DNA of 64,000 nt from Hibiscus mutabilis (lineage: Eukaryota; Streptophyta; Magnoliopsida; Malvales; Malvaceae). The notes under the pieces were generated by a model that was given only the letters and a program-made list of their open reading frames with translations, was not told the origin of the DNA and searched no databases. A program made the position numbers and the translations under genes. Below, piece by piece: positions 25,883-36,653 of the stretch. Within the stretch, counting starts at the first letter, position 1, and every line of letters starts with the position of its first letter. Location of the stretch: NCBI GenBank assembly GCA_019671005.1, contig CM033744.1:5360208-5424207 (forward strand), read 5' to 3'.

Positions 25883-26480
25883 TCACGTACATACCTTCGT
25901 TCACTTGATAAGTATGACGTGCGACACTTGAAAGGGACGCTTCCCGACCAAGTCAGCCTTTGTTTTCTGTAGATCTGTTCAAGTTAAAGCAAGCAACGCG
26001 TCAATTCTTAAGCCACAACATGATCCTTCAAGCCACGAGTCGATACCGTATGGCATAGCGGATGCCCATAGTCGACCCCCACCTTCCCTAAAGGAAAAAA
26101 ATGATTTTATTAAATAAAAAAAATATTCAGGTTACAAAAGAAGGCTCACCCACACCATCAACTCGAGCGGTAGGGGCCGCCTCGATGGTGTATAGGATAA
26201 CTACCTATACTAGTGGATCAGTCCAAACTCTGCCGACTGCCCACCCCTACATATATGCGAAAAAAACATAATCAAAATGGCCCGAGTAGACATTAACTTG
26301 CTTGAACTGAGGACACTTTCCCTAACCCAAAGAAATGTTTTAAAATGTTGACTCTTTTCCTAAAACATAGAAATGTTTGAAATGAAGACACTTATTCTTT
26401 ACCAAGCGATGAAACCCTACACATGGTTGGTCCCGACGCAACTACTCAGTTGTGGCCAATGATAGGAGATGGCCACAACA
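25881..26480 (-). repeat. 3' LTR of the gag-protease element
   Basis: It aligns over its full length with 29547-30143 in direct orientation, for example CAAGTCAGCCTTTG, ATCTGTTCAAGTTAAAGCAA, GATGCCCATAGTCGACC, GTAGACATTAACTTGCTTGA and GGTTGGTCCCGACGCAACTA. The outer end is TATCACG where the other LTR has TGTCACG. Confidence 0.9.
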
Positions 26481-26493
26481 TTCTCCCCACCTA
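26481..26493 (-). promoter_or_regulatory. Polypurine tract of the gag-protease element
   Basis: On the minus strand AGGTGGGGAGAA directly precedes the TGTTGTGG start of the 3' LTR. This is the expected place and composition for the plus-strand DNA primer. Confidence 0.75.
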
Positions 26494-26614
26494 ACTTGTT
26501 GAAGTCATCGTCGACTGCATATTCCTAAACTTCTTAGTCCACTTGAATTGCTGTCAAAGTCTTTCCATTATCCCTTGGAAGAATAGTAACTGCAACCGCC
26601 CCTGGACGGTCCCC

Positions 26615-28222
26615 TTAAAACATCAAACGGCCTTTTGAAGGAGCTAGAATGGCTTGAGACAATATCATGAAGTCCAGCCCTAAGACAACATTATAGTCAT
26701 CCATTAGAGCCACAGTAAAATCAATGTTCCCTTCCCATGGTCCAACCTTGGTATTCACATTCTTAGCACCTCCACACGTTGCTAAGGCTGCAGAATTCAC
26801 CGTCTCTATATGCTTTCCATCCTTGATGACTTTCAGATTGCACCGCTTTGCTTCCTCAGGAGAAATAAAGGTATCTGTTGCACTTGTGTCTACCATAGCC
26901 TTCAAAGATCTTCCATTCAAGATAATGTCCATATACATCAAACCCTTCTCAATTTTTGTCCTTGTCATCTCTGGCTGTGAAGCCATAGCACATAAAAAAT
27001 GAATAGAACCCACTCTAGCTGGTTCATCTTTACGATTTTCAGTATGGTGGTCTAACTCATCCCCATCTTGTGTAATAGTATTCAACACATTTAGTGCACC
27101 TTTATGCGGGCAATATGTCACTTGATCAGGACCCTTACAAAGGAAGCAACGCAAGGTTTGCCTAGATGCATCATTGTCTAATCCCGTTGTGAGGTTTGCT
27201 CTCTCCTGCGAGGCCTCGATATCCTGATGCCTTCTATTGTTTCCCCAATATAAAGACTTGTCTATTCTGGCCCCTCTCTTTTGACTGCCTTCGCCATTGC
27301 CTGTATCTTTTCCATTTCTATGCCTATTGCCATTGCTAGAGCCACGACCATTCCCCTCGCTATGATGGGCACTATTATCATTTCTGAATAGAGCCTTACA
27401 CTTTAGAGAATTATCATTATAATCACCAAAATGTTCAGCCCCAGCCATTGCCTCAGCCACATTACTTGGTCTCTGTCTCTGAATCTCGGCCCTCGCCCAC
27501 TGGTGGAGCCCTTCAAGAAAATAAAATATCTTGTCGTTCTCAGACATGTCCCTAATGCCCAATATTAAAGTAGCAAAATCCCTTACATAGTCACGCACAG
27601 ACGCTGTGTGATGCAGGTCTCTCAACTTCTTCCGCGCTACATATTCTACATTCTCAAGGTAGAACGAATCCATCAATTTCTTCTTTAGCTCGCCCCACGT
27701 TTGGATAGAGCATACCCCACCAGTAAACTTAGCGCGCCACCACAACTTTGCATCACCTGTCAAGTACATAGAAGCCACAAAGACTTTGTCCTCTTCAGAC
27801 GTGGTACCCATTGCCCGAAAGTATTATTCCATGTAAAACAAGAAATTCTCAAGCTCTTTAGCATCCTTATTCCCCTCAAATCGTTGAGGCTCTAGGACTT
27901 TTGCCTTCTAACTCCTGCCACTGGTATATGAATTTCCAATAGCTACCTGGACCAAGTTTACAATACACTTGAGCTCTTCTAGCCCATCTTTCAGCTTATC
28001 TATAGCTTTATTTGCATTGCTACCAATCTCTCTTATGGCATCTTTTAGTTCCTGTTGATTTTTCTTAATTTCTCGTATGTGGTCGCCCAGAACCATATGT
28101 GCTTTCATGGAAGCAACGGCCGATTCAAGCTCCTCAAACTTAGCAGGGTCCACTGACCCATGGTGCCGATGTCTAGCATTCCTAGAGATTACACAAGCCC
28201 TCATTGTATCTTGAAAATACAA
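26615..28222 (-). pseudogene. Gag-protease reading frame, interrupted by two stops
   Basis: Minus-strand coding runs from about 28222 to 26615. The first part (28222-27908) is predicted coiled coil (FEELESAVASMKAH, EIKKNQQELKDAIREI). It meets a TAG, then a second stop (TAA) about 75 bases later. The rest (27811-26615, 398 residues) has the retrotransposon gag core (LTGDAKLWWRAKF, WGELKKKLMDSF, LRDLHHTASVRDYVRDFA), a basic Asn/Gly-rich linker, a degenerate zinc knuckle (CFLCKGPDQVTYCPH) and a retropepsin-like region (MVDTSATDTFIS, then VVLGLDF). The usual DTG triad reads DTS. Nothing like reverse transcriptase follows before the polypurine tract. The product is a capsid-type protein of a retrotransposon, now probably not made intact. 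Confidence 0.85.
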
Positions 28223-29110
28223 CCAAGCACTAATGTGCCAAGAAACAATTAATTGTCAGTGTTTTTAAGGAAATCCAGACACCAACGTGTTCCAACCAAC
28301 AAATAATCAAGTATTATGCTTAGTAATGTAACAAGCACCACCGTGCCTTATGAAAACGAAATAGCACAAATTCACATATACTACGCGCCACTATGCTAGT
28401 ATAAAATTGAGCACTATTGTGTCTCACGTCACAAGCGTCGTTGCACTAAGTAGCAAGAACCACTGTACTTTACTAATGGGCACCTTTGAGCCAGATAAGA
28501 GTTAAGCACCACCGTGCTTTAAATCACAAATGTTATTGCATTACATCATAACAGGGCACCACTATACCCTAAAACACAAAAGCAACGTATTGCCAGCATA
28601 AAAGGGAGCACCACTGTGCTTTTTAAGTTACATGTGCCGCTGTGCTAGAGTTCTTATCAAATGCTTCAGCGCAAAACAAGCAACACCACAATGCTTTAAT
28701 CAGTTTAGCCCACAACGCTAAAATAATTGTCGAGGTTAACGACAGGCACCACTTGTGCACTAATTCCAGTCTAATTATCTAGCATCACCACCGTGCCCTC
28801 AAGCGCCACCTCATTAGGTTAACCATCGTGATTAACAACAGGCACCACGTGTGCACTGATTCTACGATAATTTCCCAATAAGTACTACTGTGGTAACTCA
28901 AGATCGAGCACCGCGTTGCTTCAACCACTATAGTGGTTAACGACAGGCACCACATGTGCACTGATTCCACTATAGTTATCCAACAAGCACCCATGTGCTA
29001 ATTAACACAGACCACAGTGCAAGGATCCATATGCGCTCTGCGCTAAGATACACACCGGAACCTCCGTGCCAAAACCCACCATTAGGCACCTCTGCGCCCT
29101 GACTAAGTCT
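28210..29110 (-). repeat. Leader array of short GCAC...GTGC palindromes
   Basis: At least 20 degenerate copies of a short palindromic word of the form GCACCACNGTGC occur 30-60 bases apart. Examples are AAGCACCACCGTGCTTT near 28503, GAGCACCACTGTGCTTT near 28606, GGCACCACTTGTGCAC near 28744 and GGCACCACATGTGCAC near 28945. Each can fold into a small stem. They lie between the primer-binding site and gag in the element's RNA leader. I know of no assigned function. Confidence 0.85.
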
Positions 29111-29132
29111 TGACCGATTAGCATCATATGGA

Positions 29133-29495
29133 TTCACCCTGCCTACTCCACTCATGGAAGCACTTGGCGTAGATTCTAGCCACCCTGCCTACCCTCACAG
29201 GGCGCTTGGCATGAAACTAGACCACCATGCCTACTCCACTTATAGAAGCGCTTGGCGTAACATTATACCACCATACCTACTCTATGAATGGAAGTGCTTG
29301 GCGTGATATGACACCATCATGCCTACTCCTTGAAGGGAAGCGCTTGGCGTATGATTCAACTACACTGCCTACTCCCACATGGGAGTGCTTGGCGTAGTTC
29401 CCCACCATGCCTACTCCAGTCTAAAGAGTGTTTGGTCTACTGTCATTCGACCCTACCTACTTTACGTATAGTAGCACTTAGTATGGAGTTCACAT
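29133..29495 (-). repeat. Leader tandem repeat, about 8 units of ~45 bp
   Basis: Each unit has the plus-strand frame CCTGCCTACTCC-(10-14 bases)-GCGCTTGGCGTA and a variable 12-15-base tail. Unit starts are near 29137, 29179, 29223, 29270, 29318, 29362, 29405 and 29450. Several units contain an internal stem (CTCCCACATGGGAG in the sixth). Both ends of the array are more diverged than its middle. Confidence 0.88.
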
Positions 29496-29532
29496 TAATG
29501 CATATTATTCAAATTAAAACTCATAACTATTT

Positions 29533-29544
29533 GCTTTGATACCA
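29533..29544 (-). promoter_or_regulatory. Primer-binding site, initiator tRNA-Met type
   Basis: On the minus strand, two bases inside the 5' LTR, the sequence is TGGTATCAAAGC. The known plant initiator-Met primer site is TGGTATCAGAGC, so 11 of 12 bases agree. This fixes the direction of the element (5' LTR at 29547-30143). Confidence 0.88.
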
Positions 29545-29546
29545 CG

Positions 29547-30143
29547 TGTCACGTACATATCTTCGTTCACTTGATAAATATACCGTGCGGCACTTGAAAT
29601 GGACGCTTCCTGACCAAGTCAGCCTTTGTTCTCTATAGATCTGTTCAAGTTAAAGCAAGCAACGCATCAATTCTTAGGCAACAATATGATCCTTCAAGCC
29701 ACGAGTCGATACTGTAGGGTATTGCGGATGCCCATAGTCGACCCTCACCTTTCTCGAAGGAAAAAAATGGTTTTATTAAATAAAAAATATTTGGGTTACA
29801 AAAGAAGACTCACTCACACCATCGACTCGGGCGGTAAAGGCCGCCTTGATGGTGTGTAGGATACATACCTTTACTAGTGGATCATTCCAAACTCTGCCGA
29901 CTGTGTACCCCGTATATATATACAAAAAAACATAATATAAATGAACCGAGTAGACATTAACTTGCTTGAAATGAGGACACTTTTCCTTAACCCAAAGAAA
30001 TACTTTAAATGCTGACTTTTTCCTAAAACATAACAATGTTTGAAATGAAGACATTTATTCTTTACCAATCCATGAGACCCTACACATGGTTGGTCCCGAC
30101 GCAACTACTCGGTTGTGGCCGATGACAGGAGATGACCACAACA
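29547..30143 (-). repeat. 5' LTR of the gag-protease element
   Basis: This is the direct repeat of 25881-26480. In the element's orientation it begins TGTTGTGG and ends GTGACA. A TATATATAC stretch (about 29911-29921 on the plus strand) in front of the presumed transcription start could be the TATA box. Confidence 0.9.
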
Positions 30144-30197
30144 CTCTAATCGTGGCATTAGAGCTTGGCTAAAGAAATGCAGTAAGAAATTTTCCTA
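30144..30197. repeat. Right copy of the ~54-bp flanking duplication
   Basis: This begins CTCTAATCGTGGCATTAGA directly after the LTR and matches 25829-25882 with about three substitutions. The following AATTGTGATACC is presumably the original continuation of the target site. Confidence 0.85.
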
Positions 30198-30233
30198 ATT
30201 GTGATACCATTTTGACCTAGACTATAAAGCATT

Positions 30234-31139
30234 TGTTGAAAAAATATGAGAAATTGGTAACTTTGAGCCATATTTTCTATGGGTAAAGGTGGAGATTCGA
30301 ATAATTAATTTATTGGGTCATATTTTACTCCAAGAGACCTTTATAATGGTATCTAATATGCTCAAAACGGTTGAGTGATGAACGAGAAATTGATACTCAA
30401 AGTAAGACAGTTGTGAATTGTGTAAGAAAAATAAAACCCCCTTATCCCACATTGGTGGGATAACAATGAGAAGTGTTTAAATACACAAACCCTCTTGCTA
30501 GTCATTGAATGACTTGGATAGAAATTGTACCTCGCGCGCAGGGGGTGCGAATCAAACCCATTCGGGTTGGGGTACACCCACACGACGTGGGCGACGCAAA
30601 TGTCTGGACCGATCAAGCCTTTCGTGGACCTGCAGATATTTTACCCACTTTGAATAATTTTTTTTCCTTATAAATAACATATCTTTTTGAATATTCTAAA
30701 TTTAAAAGGATATTTTTCTTGCTTCCTTTAAATTTGAACATTAAAAAGTAATAGTTACAATTCATAGAAATATTATGTTTTAATATGGTATTAACAGATA
30801 TTTTCTAATTTAAATCGGTCAAAGGGTTAATGACCATTAATTTGGAATATTTTTTATTTTCATATTTCCCTCATCCACTCCCCTATAAATATCATGTCAT
30901 TCTTCAGTTTTAAAATACAACGCGAAAACCTTTTCTTCTCCCCTAGTATTTTTGGTGATAGGCAAAGTCAAGAGAATAGTTGGTGATAGGCGTAGCTGCA
31001 GGCCTCAACACGTTTCCTACAATTTTCTATTCGAATCGAAAGTTTGTTTTTCTTTATTCTGGTTTTTGATTATTTAATTTATTTAAATAATATTTATTTT
31101 TTATCGACCTAGATTCTAACCTTTGCACAATCTTAAAGA
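30234..31139 (+). repeat. 5' LTR of the copia element (internally deleted)
   Basis: It starts TGTTGAAAAAATATGAG and ends TTTGCACA. A TATAAAT box lies at 30884-30890. Compared with the 3' LTR it lacks about 120 bp after GAGAATAGTT (near 30981); a second GGTGATAGG word sits at the junction. Confidence 0.88.
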
Positions 31140-31803
31140 CAGATTTGCTTTTGAGTTTTAATCCAAGGCGAACAGATTACTCATATCCGACAGTTGTATA
31201 ATTTTTTCCCAAAGAAGTTGCAAGGTGATATTGCATCCAACGACAAATTTGGAAAGCAATGAGGAGTTATACTGCATTGGAATTTGGTAACGACCATTTA
31301 TTTTTCCCCAAAATTTTGGCCACCAAAATTAAATCGTTAATTTTGGTAAGATTTCGCTAATATTGAATTTCATATCGCTGACTTAATAATTATTATTAAT
31401 TGTGATAATTATTATTTCTTTTATATTAATATGTTTTGAGAAAATTATTGAGAATAACAAGATTGTTACGCAAAATCTCTATCAGTTTTGAAAATTAAGA
31501 TCTCGTAAATAATTCGTTTCAGGATTTAATTCCCATCGTTTAAACGAGTTTACGTGATCTCTCTTTCAAACAAGAAATAATCTGAATAAATTTATTTAAT
31601 CAAATTTGTTGTGGACAAATCTGTTTAAACATAATTATAATTCTGTTGGATAAAAAAATCGAAATAATCAAGAATTAATTTTCTGGTTATTACAGAATTA
31701 TTGCTAAATCTGGGAAACACCCTTAAAACGGATAATTGGAAATCCTTTTGAAAGCGCATGTCTAGGATTGGTTATTGAAAGACTTGGTATTTAAGCGTCA
31801 CTA

Positions 31804-32721
31804 GTGCACCTCTTCTCTTTCATGCTAACCTACATGGTGCATTGTTCATTATTGAGATTTCTCGCATACTGTGTGAACATTATGACTATGAGTCATAATA
31901 AAGGTACAATAAAAAGGCTCGACAAAGCTGTAAACCCTAATGTTGCCAAGGCAAACATGATGGAAGTCAGTAAGGACTTCAAAAGAGGCATAATGAACGA
32001 GGCCAGAGCTATGCAAGTATCCAATATGGATGTATGTGATGCGATTTCTGAAATTAACATGGTTAACTCAGATCCAAGAGAATGGTGGCTTGATACTGGT
32101 GCCACACGTCATATCTGTAGTGTCAAAGACTTATTCGTTGAGTCGGTTCCTAGTGAGAACAAGAAAAAGCTCTACATGGGTAATGATGCAACTTCCAAGA
32201 TAAAGGGGAATGGAACTGTAGTTTTGAAGATGACTTCGGGCAAAGAGCTGAAGCTTCAAAACGTGTTGTATGTACCTAACATACAAAATAACCTTGTTTT
32301 TAGGACTCTCCTAAGTATGCATGACTTTAGGATGGTGTTTGAATCCCAGAAGTTGATTTTGTCAAAAAGGGGAATATTTGTGGGAAAAGGATATGTATTG
32401 AATAACTTGTCAAAACTCAATACTATCTCTGTAAAAGCTAAAACAATGAATAAGAAAAACATTTTTTATTCTTTTTATATGCTTGAGTCATATGATTTAT
32501 GGCACGGTAGGCTTAGACATGTTAATTATGATACCTTACATAGGTTGATTAACTTGGAGCATATTCCCTCATTTTACATTAATTATAATTATAAATGTGA
32601 AACTTGTGTTGAGGCAAAATTAACAAGGTCTTTATTTCAAACTGTTGAAAGAAGTACTGAACCGCTTGATCTAATACATATCGGTGTTTGTGATTTGAAA
32701 TTTGTTCAAACTAGAGAATGA
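31804..32721 (+). pseudogene. Copia polyprotein remnant: protease and integrase zinc-finger region
   Basis: An open stretch of 305 codons. The first 30 or so residues (hydrophobic, before MTMSHNKGTIKRL) do not look like copia gag, so the real gag start is lost. WWLDTGATRHICSVKDLF is the aspartic protease active-site region, intact in sequence. LWHGRLRHVNYDTLHRL with CETCVEAKLTRS is the pre-integrase HHCC zinc finger. The frame stops at a TGA (32719-32721) where integrase core sequence continues in the same frame, so this is a point nonsense mutation. Confidence 0.88.
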
Positions 32722-33388
32722 AATAAATTTTTTATTACCTTCATCGATTATAGCACAAAGTATTGCTATGTGTATTTTCTTAAGAGCAAAGACAAAGCTA
32801 TAGAGAAATTCATACTCTATAAGCAGAAAGTCGAAAAACAACTTAATAAAAAGATTAATATGGTAAGAAGTGACCGTGGTGGTGAGTACATTAGACCATT
32901 TGGTGCATATTGTTCACAACATTGTATTATTCACAAAGTAACACTACCATATTCTCCTCAACCAAATAGAGTAGCCGAATAGAAAAATCGAACTCTAAAA
33001 AAAATGATGAATGCTTTGTTAGGGGGCTCTAGGTTATCACAGAACATATAGGGGAAGCTATTCTTTAGCTAATTACCTTTTAAATAAGGTTCCTCTAAAA
33101 AAGGATAAGACATCATATGAGTTATGGAAAGGTCGAAAACCTTTCTACAAACACTTGAAAATGTGGGGGTGTCTTGCCAAGGTAATGACCCCATTACCAA
33201 AATAGATGAAAATAGGTTCTAAAACTGTGGATTGTATTTTCATTGGCTATGCAGAACATATCAATGTTTATCAGTTTCTTGTGTATGAATCAAGGAATCC
33301 TGAGATTCACAAGAATATGATAATGGAATCAAAGAATGCCTCTTTCTTTGAAAATGTATTCCCTTGTAAAGCTAGGGAAGTTGGTTAA
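32722..33388 (+). pseudogene. Copia integrase core remnant
   Basis: It continues with FFITFIDYSTKYCYVYFLK (first catalytic Asp region), then SDRGGEY (second Asp) and LPYSPQPNRVAE, where a TAG (32980-32982) interrupts just before KNRTL. A shift into another frame occurs before 33206, after which KIGSKTVDCIFIGYAEH, the usual region C-terminal to the core, can be read. It is non-functional. Confidence 0.85.
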
Positions 33389-33689
33389 AGTTTAATGAAA
33401 CGAACTTTAGAGACTATCGATAAAGATGGCTCGGATGATCAACAAGGGGTTGAGCTTGGAAATAGATCCGTAAAAAAGTAAACGAGCAAGGGTAGAAATA
33501 TCTTTTGGGTCAGATTTTCTAACCTTTATGCTAGAGGCTGAACCTTAAACGTATAATGATGCCATACGTTCATCTAAAGGCACCTTATGGAAGGATGCCA
33601 TTAAAAGTGAAATTGATTCCATCATGCAAAACTATACATGAGAATTAGTGGACCTTCCTCTTGGAATTAAACCACTAAATTCAAAATAG

Positions 33690-34620
33690 GTTTTCAAACA
33701 GAAAATAAAAACAGATGAAACAATTGATAAGTATAAGACAAGATCGGTACCAACAAAAGAAATACCTTGAATATTTTGATACATACTCTCATGTATCAAG
33801 GATAACCTCTATAAGGATAATACTTGCAATTATTGCTTTGCGAAATTTAGAAGTACATCAAATAGATGTGAAAACAGCTTTTCTTAATAGAGATCTTGAT
33901 GAAGAAATATACATGGAGAAACCTGAGGGTCATATAGTTTCAGGTCAAAAGAGGAAAGTTTGTAGATTGGTGAAGTCATTGTATGGACTTAAACAAGCAC
34001 CAAAGCAATGGCATGAGAAGTTTGATAGTGTCATGATGACAAATGACTTCAAGATAAATAAGTGTGAAAATATGTATATGTCAAAACTACTAACATTGAA
34101 TATATTATTCTATGTTTGTATGTTGTGATGACATACTCATTGTTGGAAGCAACAATGAAATGGTAAAACGTACTAAAGACATGTTAAATTCAAGATTTGA
34201 CATGAAGGATATGGGACTAGCCGATACGATTTTGGGCATCCAAATCAAACGGTCAACTAAAGGTCTCATATTAACCTAGTCACACTATGTGGACAAGATT
34301 ATTGAGAAATTTGGCTAGGATGATTCTAGTATAGACAGAATTCCAATAGACACATGCCAATATTTATCCAAGAACAAAGGCCAAAGTGTTGACCAAGTGG
34401 AATATGCAAGGGTCATAGGCAGTTCTGATGTACCTCATGAGCTGTACTAGACCATATATTGCTTTTACTATAAGCAGTTTAAGCGGATTCACAAGCAATC
34501 CGGTGAAAACCACTGAAAAGCGATTGTGAGGGTACTGAGATATCTTAGATATACTTGAAACTATAGATTGCATTATTCCAGTGATCCTATTATTTTAGAA
34601 GGATACTCCGATGCCACTTG
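33690..34620 (+). pseudogene. Copia reverse transcriptase remnant
   Basis: Readable blocks include IRIILAIIALRNLEVHQIDVK, TAFLNRDLDEEIYMEKPEG and VKSLYGLKQAPKQWHEKF, all typical of copia RVT_2. At about 34123-34126 an extra two bases break the frame within the active-site motif region. Further stops lie downstream (for example around 34278 and 34316). It is described as broken and no longer able to make an enzyme. Confidence 0.85.
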
Positions 34621-34629
34621 GATATATGA

Positions 34630-35019
34630 TATTCAAGATACCAAAGGCACAAGTAGATATGTCTTCACTTTAGGAGGAAGAGTTGTCTCATGAAAATCCT
34701 CAAAAAAATGAATATAACCAGATCCACAATGGAATATGAGTTTGTAGCTCTAAACAAGTCTAGAGAAGAAGCCAAATGACTTTAGAATTTCTTGGAAGAT
34801 ATTCATGAATAGCCAAAGTCAGTGCCCACAATATGCATATATTGTGATAATCAAGCAACAATTGACAGAACACAAAGCTTTATATACAATGGTAAATCGA
34901 GATATATGCGTCGTCGACATACTACCGTTAGACAACTGATCTCAAATAGAGTTATCTCTATTGATTTTGTAAAATCTAAGGATAACGTTGTGGATCCGCT
35001 AACCAAAGGGTTAAATTGA
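34630..35019 (+). pseudogene. Copia RNase H remnant
   Basis: The C-terminal end reads ICIYCDNQATIDRTQS, then SRYMRRRHTTVRQLI and VKSKDNVVDPLTKGLN before TGA. DPLTKGL is the classical end of copia polyproteins. The start of the domain (near 34600-34800) contains stops. Confidence 0.85.
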
Positions 35020-35631
35020 GATCAAGTTGAGAAAACATCTAAAGGAATGGGACTAAAGCCCATGATAAGTAAATGTGCTATGTGAAGGAAAACCCTACCT
35101 AGCTGACTGGAGATCCCAAGATCTAGGTTCAAAGGGACAACCTAATTGCATAGACCTATTCGGTCAATGTGGGGGTATTGATCCTCAAGTCCGTTTCTAT
35201 GATGAAAACAATGATCATAGTGGAATAGGCTAAACAAAAGCTTTTAATGTCTATTGTGTGCTTCGGTGAGTCAAGCAACATAAGTCACATATGTAAGAGT
35301 AAAATGGGGTCGCTTTAAGGAGACTACTGGGCATAATTCTTTCAAACTCTTGTAGAACCAGACGATGTCCACGGTCATGTGAACATAACCATGAGAACTA
35401 ATACTCTTGTCAGAGAGGTAGTTGTGTGAAGTATATCATCGTTTACACAAACGGCTGAACAGATCAAGAACATCACGTCTACTGATTAGCCAGTAAAGTA
35501 AATATACTTTCACAAAGGAAGGTTCAAAGGAGGAAACCTACCTATCTTATGCAGCTATCGATCGTAGAACCTATTACCACATCGAGTCAAAATGTTTTGA
35601 TAAAACCATCAATTTCATTCATGTGGATGAT
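35020..35631 (+). other. Copia 3' untranslated region and presumed polypurine tract
   Basis: This is non-coding sequence between the end of the polyprotein and the 3' LTR. A purine-rich AATGTGGGGGTATTG word at about 35167-35180 resembles a polypurine tract but is 450 bp away from the LTR. The bases directly before the LTR (ATGTGGATGAT) are a weaker tract. Confidence 0.55.
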
Positions 35632-36648
35632 TGTTGGAAAATGTGAGAAATTGGTAACTTTGAGCCATATTTTTATGCGTAAAGGTGGAGATTTGAATAA
35701 TGAATTTATTGGGTCATATACTACTCCATGAAAGCTTTACAATGGTATCGTATATGCTCAAAACGGTGGAGTGATGAATGAGAAATTGATGCTCAAAGTA
35801 AGGTAGTCGTGAATTGTGTAAGGAAAATAAAACCCCCTTATCCCGCATTGGTGGGATAATAAGCATGAGAAGTGTTTAAATACACCAACCCTCTTGCTAG
35901 TCATTGAATGACTTGGATGGAAATTGTGTCTCGCACACAGGGGGTGCGAATCAAACCCATTTCGGTTGGGGCACACTTGCACGACGTGGGCGACGTGAAT
36001 GTCTGAACCTGTTGTGGACCCTTCATGGACCTGCGGATATTTTACCCGCTTCGAATTAATTTTTCCTTATAAATGACATATCTTTTTTAATATTCCGAAT
36101 TTAAAAGGATATTTTTTTGGCTTCCTTTAAATTCAAACCTTAAAAAGGTAATAGTTACAATTCAAGGAAACATTTCATTTTAATATGGTATTAACAGATA
36201 TTTTCCGATTTAAATCGGTCAAAGGTTAATGACCATTAATTCAGAATATTTTTTATTTCCATATTTCTCTCATCCACTCCCCTATAAATATTGTGTCATT
36301 CTTCGGTTTTAAAATACAACTCGAAAACCTTTTCTTCTCCTCTAGTATTTTCGGTGATAGGCAAAGTCAAGAGAATAGTTCGTGATCTCTACAACCCGTG
36401 CTACAATTGAACATGATCTTGTTGTTGTATCCTGTGAGACTGACGACCGACGATCGACGAACTCGAGCACTTTAGAGTGGTCGAAATCTGTCTTAAGAAA
36501 ACTGCGTAGCTGCAGGCCTCAATACGTTTCTTACATTTTTCTATTCGAATCGAAAGTTTGTTTTTCTTTAATATGGTTTTCAATTATTTAATTTATTTAA
36601 ATAATATTTATTTTCTTTTTACTGTCTCGGATTCTAACCTTTTGTACA
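35632..36648 (+). repeat. 3' LTR of the copia element
   Basis: It starts TGTTGGAAAATGTGAG and ends TTTTGTACA. It matches 30234-31139 along its length (GGTAACTTTGAGCCATATTT, CCCCCTTATCCC, AAATCGGTCAAAG, CGTAGCTGCAGGCCTCAA). TATAAATA lies at 36283-36290. The segment 36381-36503 has no counterpart in the 5' LTR. Confidence 0.88.
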
Positions 36649-36653
36649 ACATT

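Larger units (their letters stand above)
25881..30143 (-). mobile_element. Non-autonomous LTR retrotransposon with gag-protease only (Ty3/gypsy-type)
   Basis: This 4.26-kb element lies on the minus strand. Two roughly 600-bp LTRs (25881-26480 and 29547-30143) differ at about one base in ten by eye, so it is old. The LTR ends are TGTTGTGG...GTGACA (the 3' copy ends GTGATA). The primer-binding site next to the 5' LTR resembles the complement of initiator tRNA-Met. A purine-rich tract adjoins the 3' LTR. Between them are a leader with unusual repeats (28230-29500), a gag frame and a retropepsin-like region. There is no reverse transcriptase, RNase H or integrase, so it must have depended on another element. 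This fits the class described as TR-GAG/LARD-like. The flanking duplication is far longer than the usual 4-6 bp. Confidence 0.88.
30234..36648 (+). mobile_element. Decayed Ty1/copia LTR retrotransposon
   Basis: The element has direct LTRs (30234-31139 and 35632-36648) and an internal region with copia-order domains: protease, integrase, reverse transcriptase, RNase H. Integrase before reverse transcriptase places it in Ty1/copia. The frame is broken by several stops and shifts, most of gag is missing and no clear primer site is left after the 5' LTR, so it is inactive. The flanks GCATT (30229-30233) and ACATT (36649-36653) could be a mutated 5-bp target duplication. The LTRs differ by roughly 10% by eye plus an internal deletion in the 5' copy. 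Confidence 0.9.

Noticed and set aside
28210..29495. Possible CRISPR-like array
   Set aside because: The repeats are degenerate, unevenly spaced and inside a plant retrotransposon leader; CRISPR does not occur in plant chromosomes.
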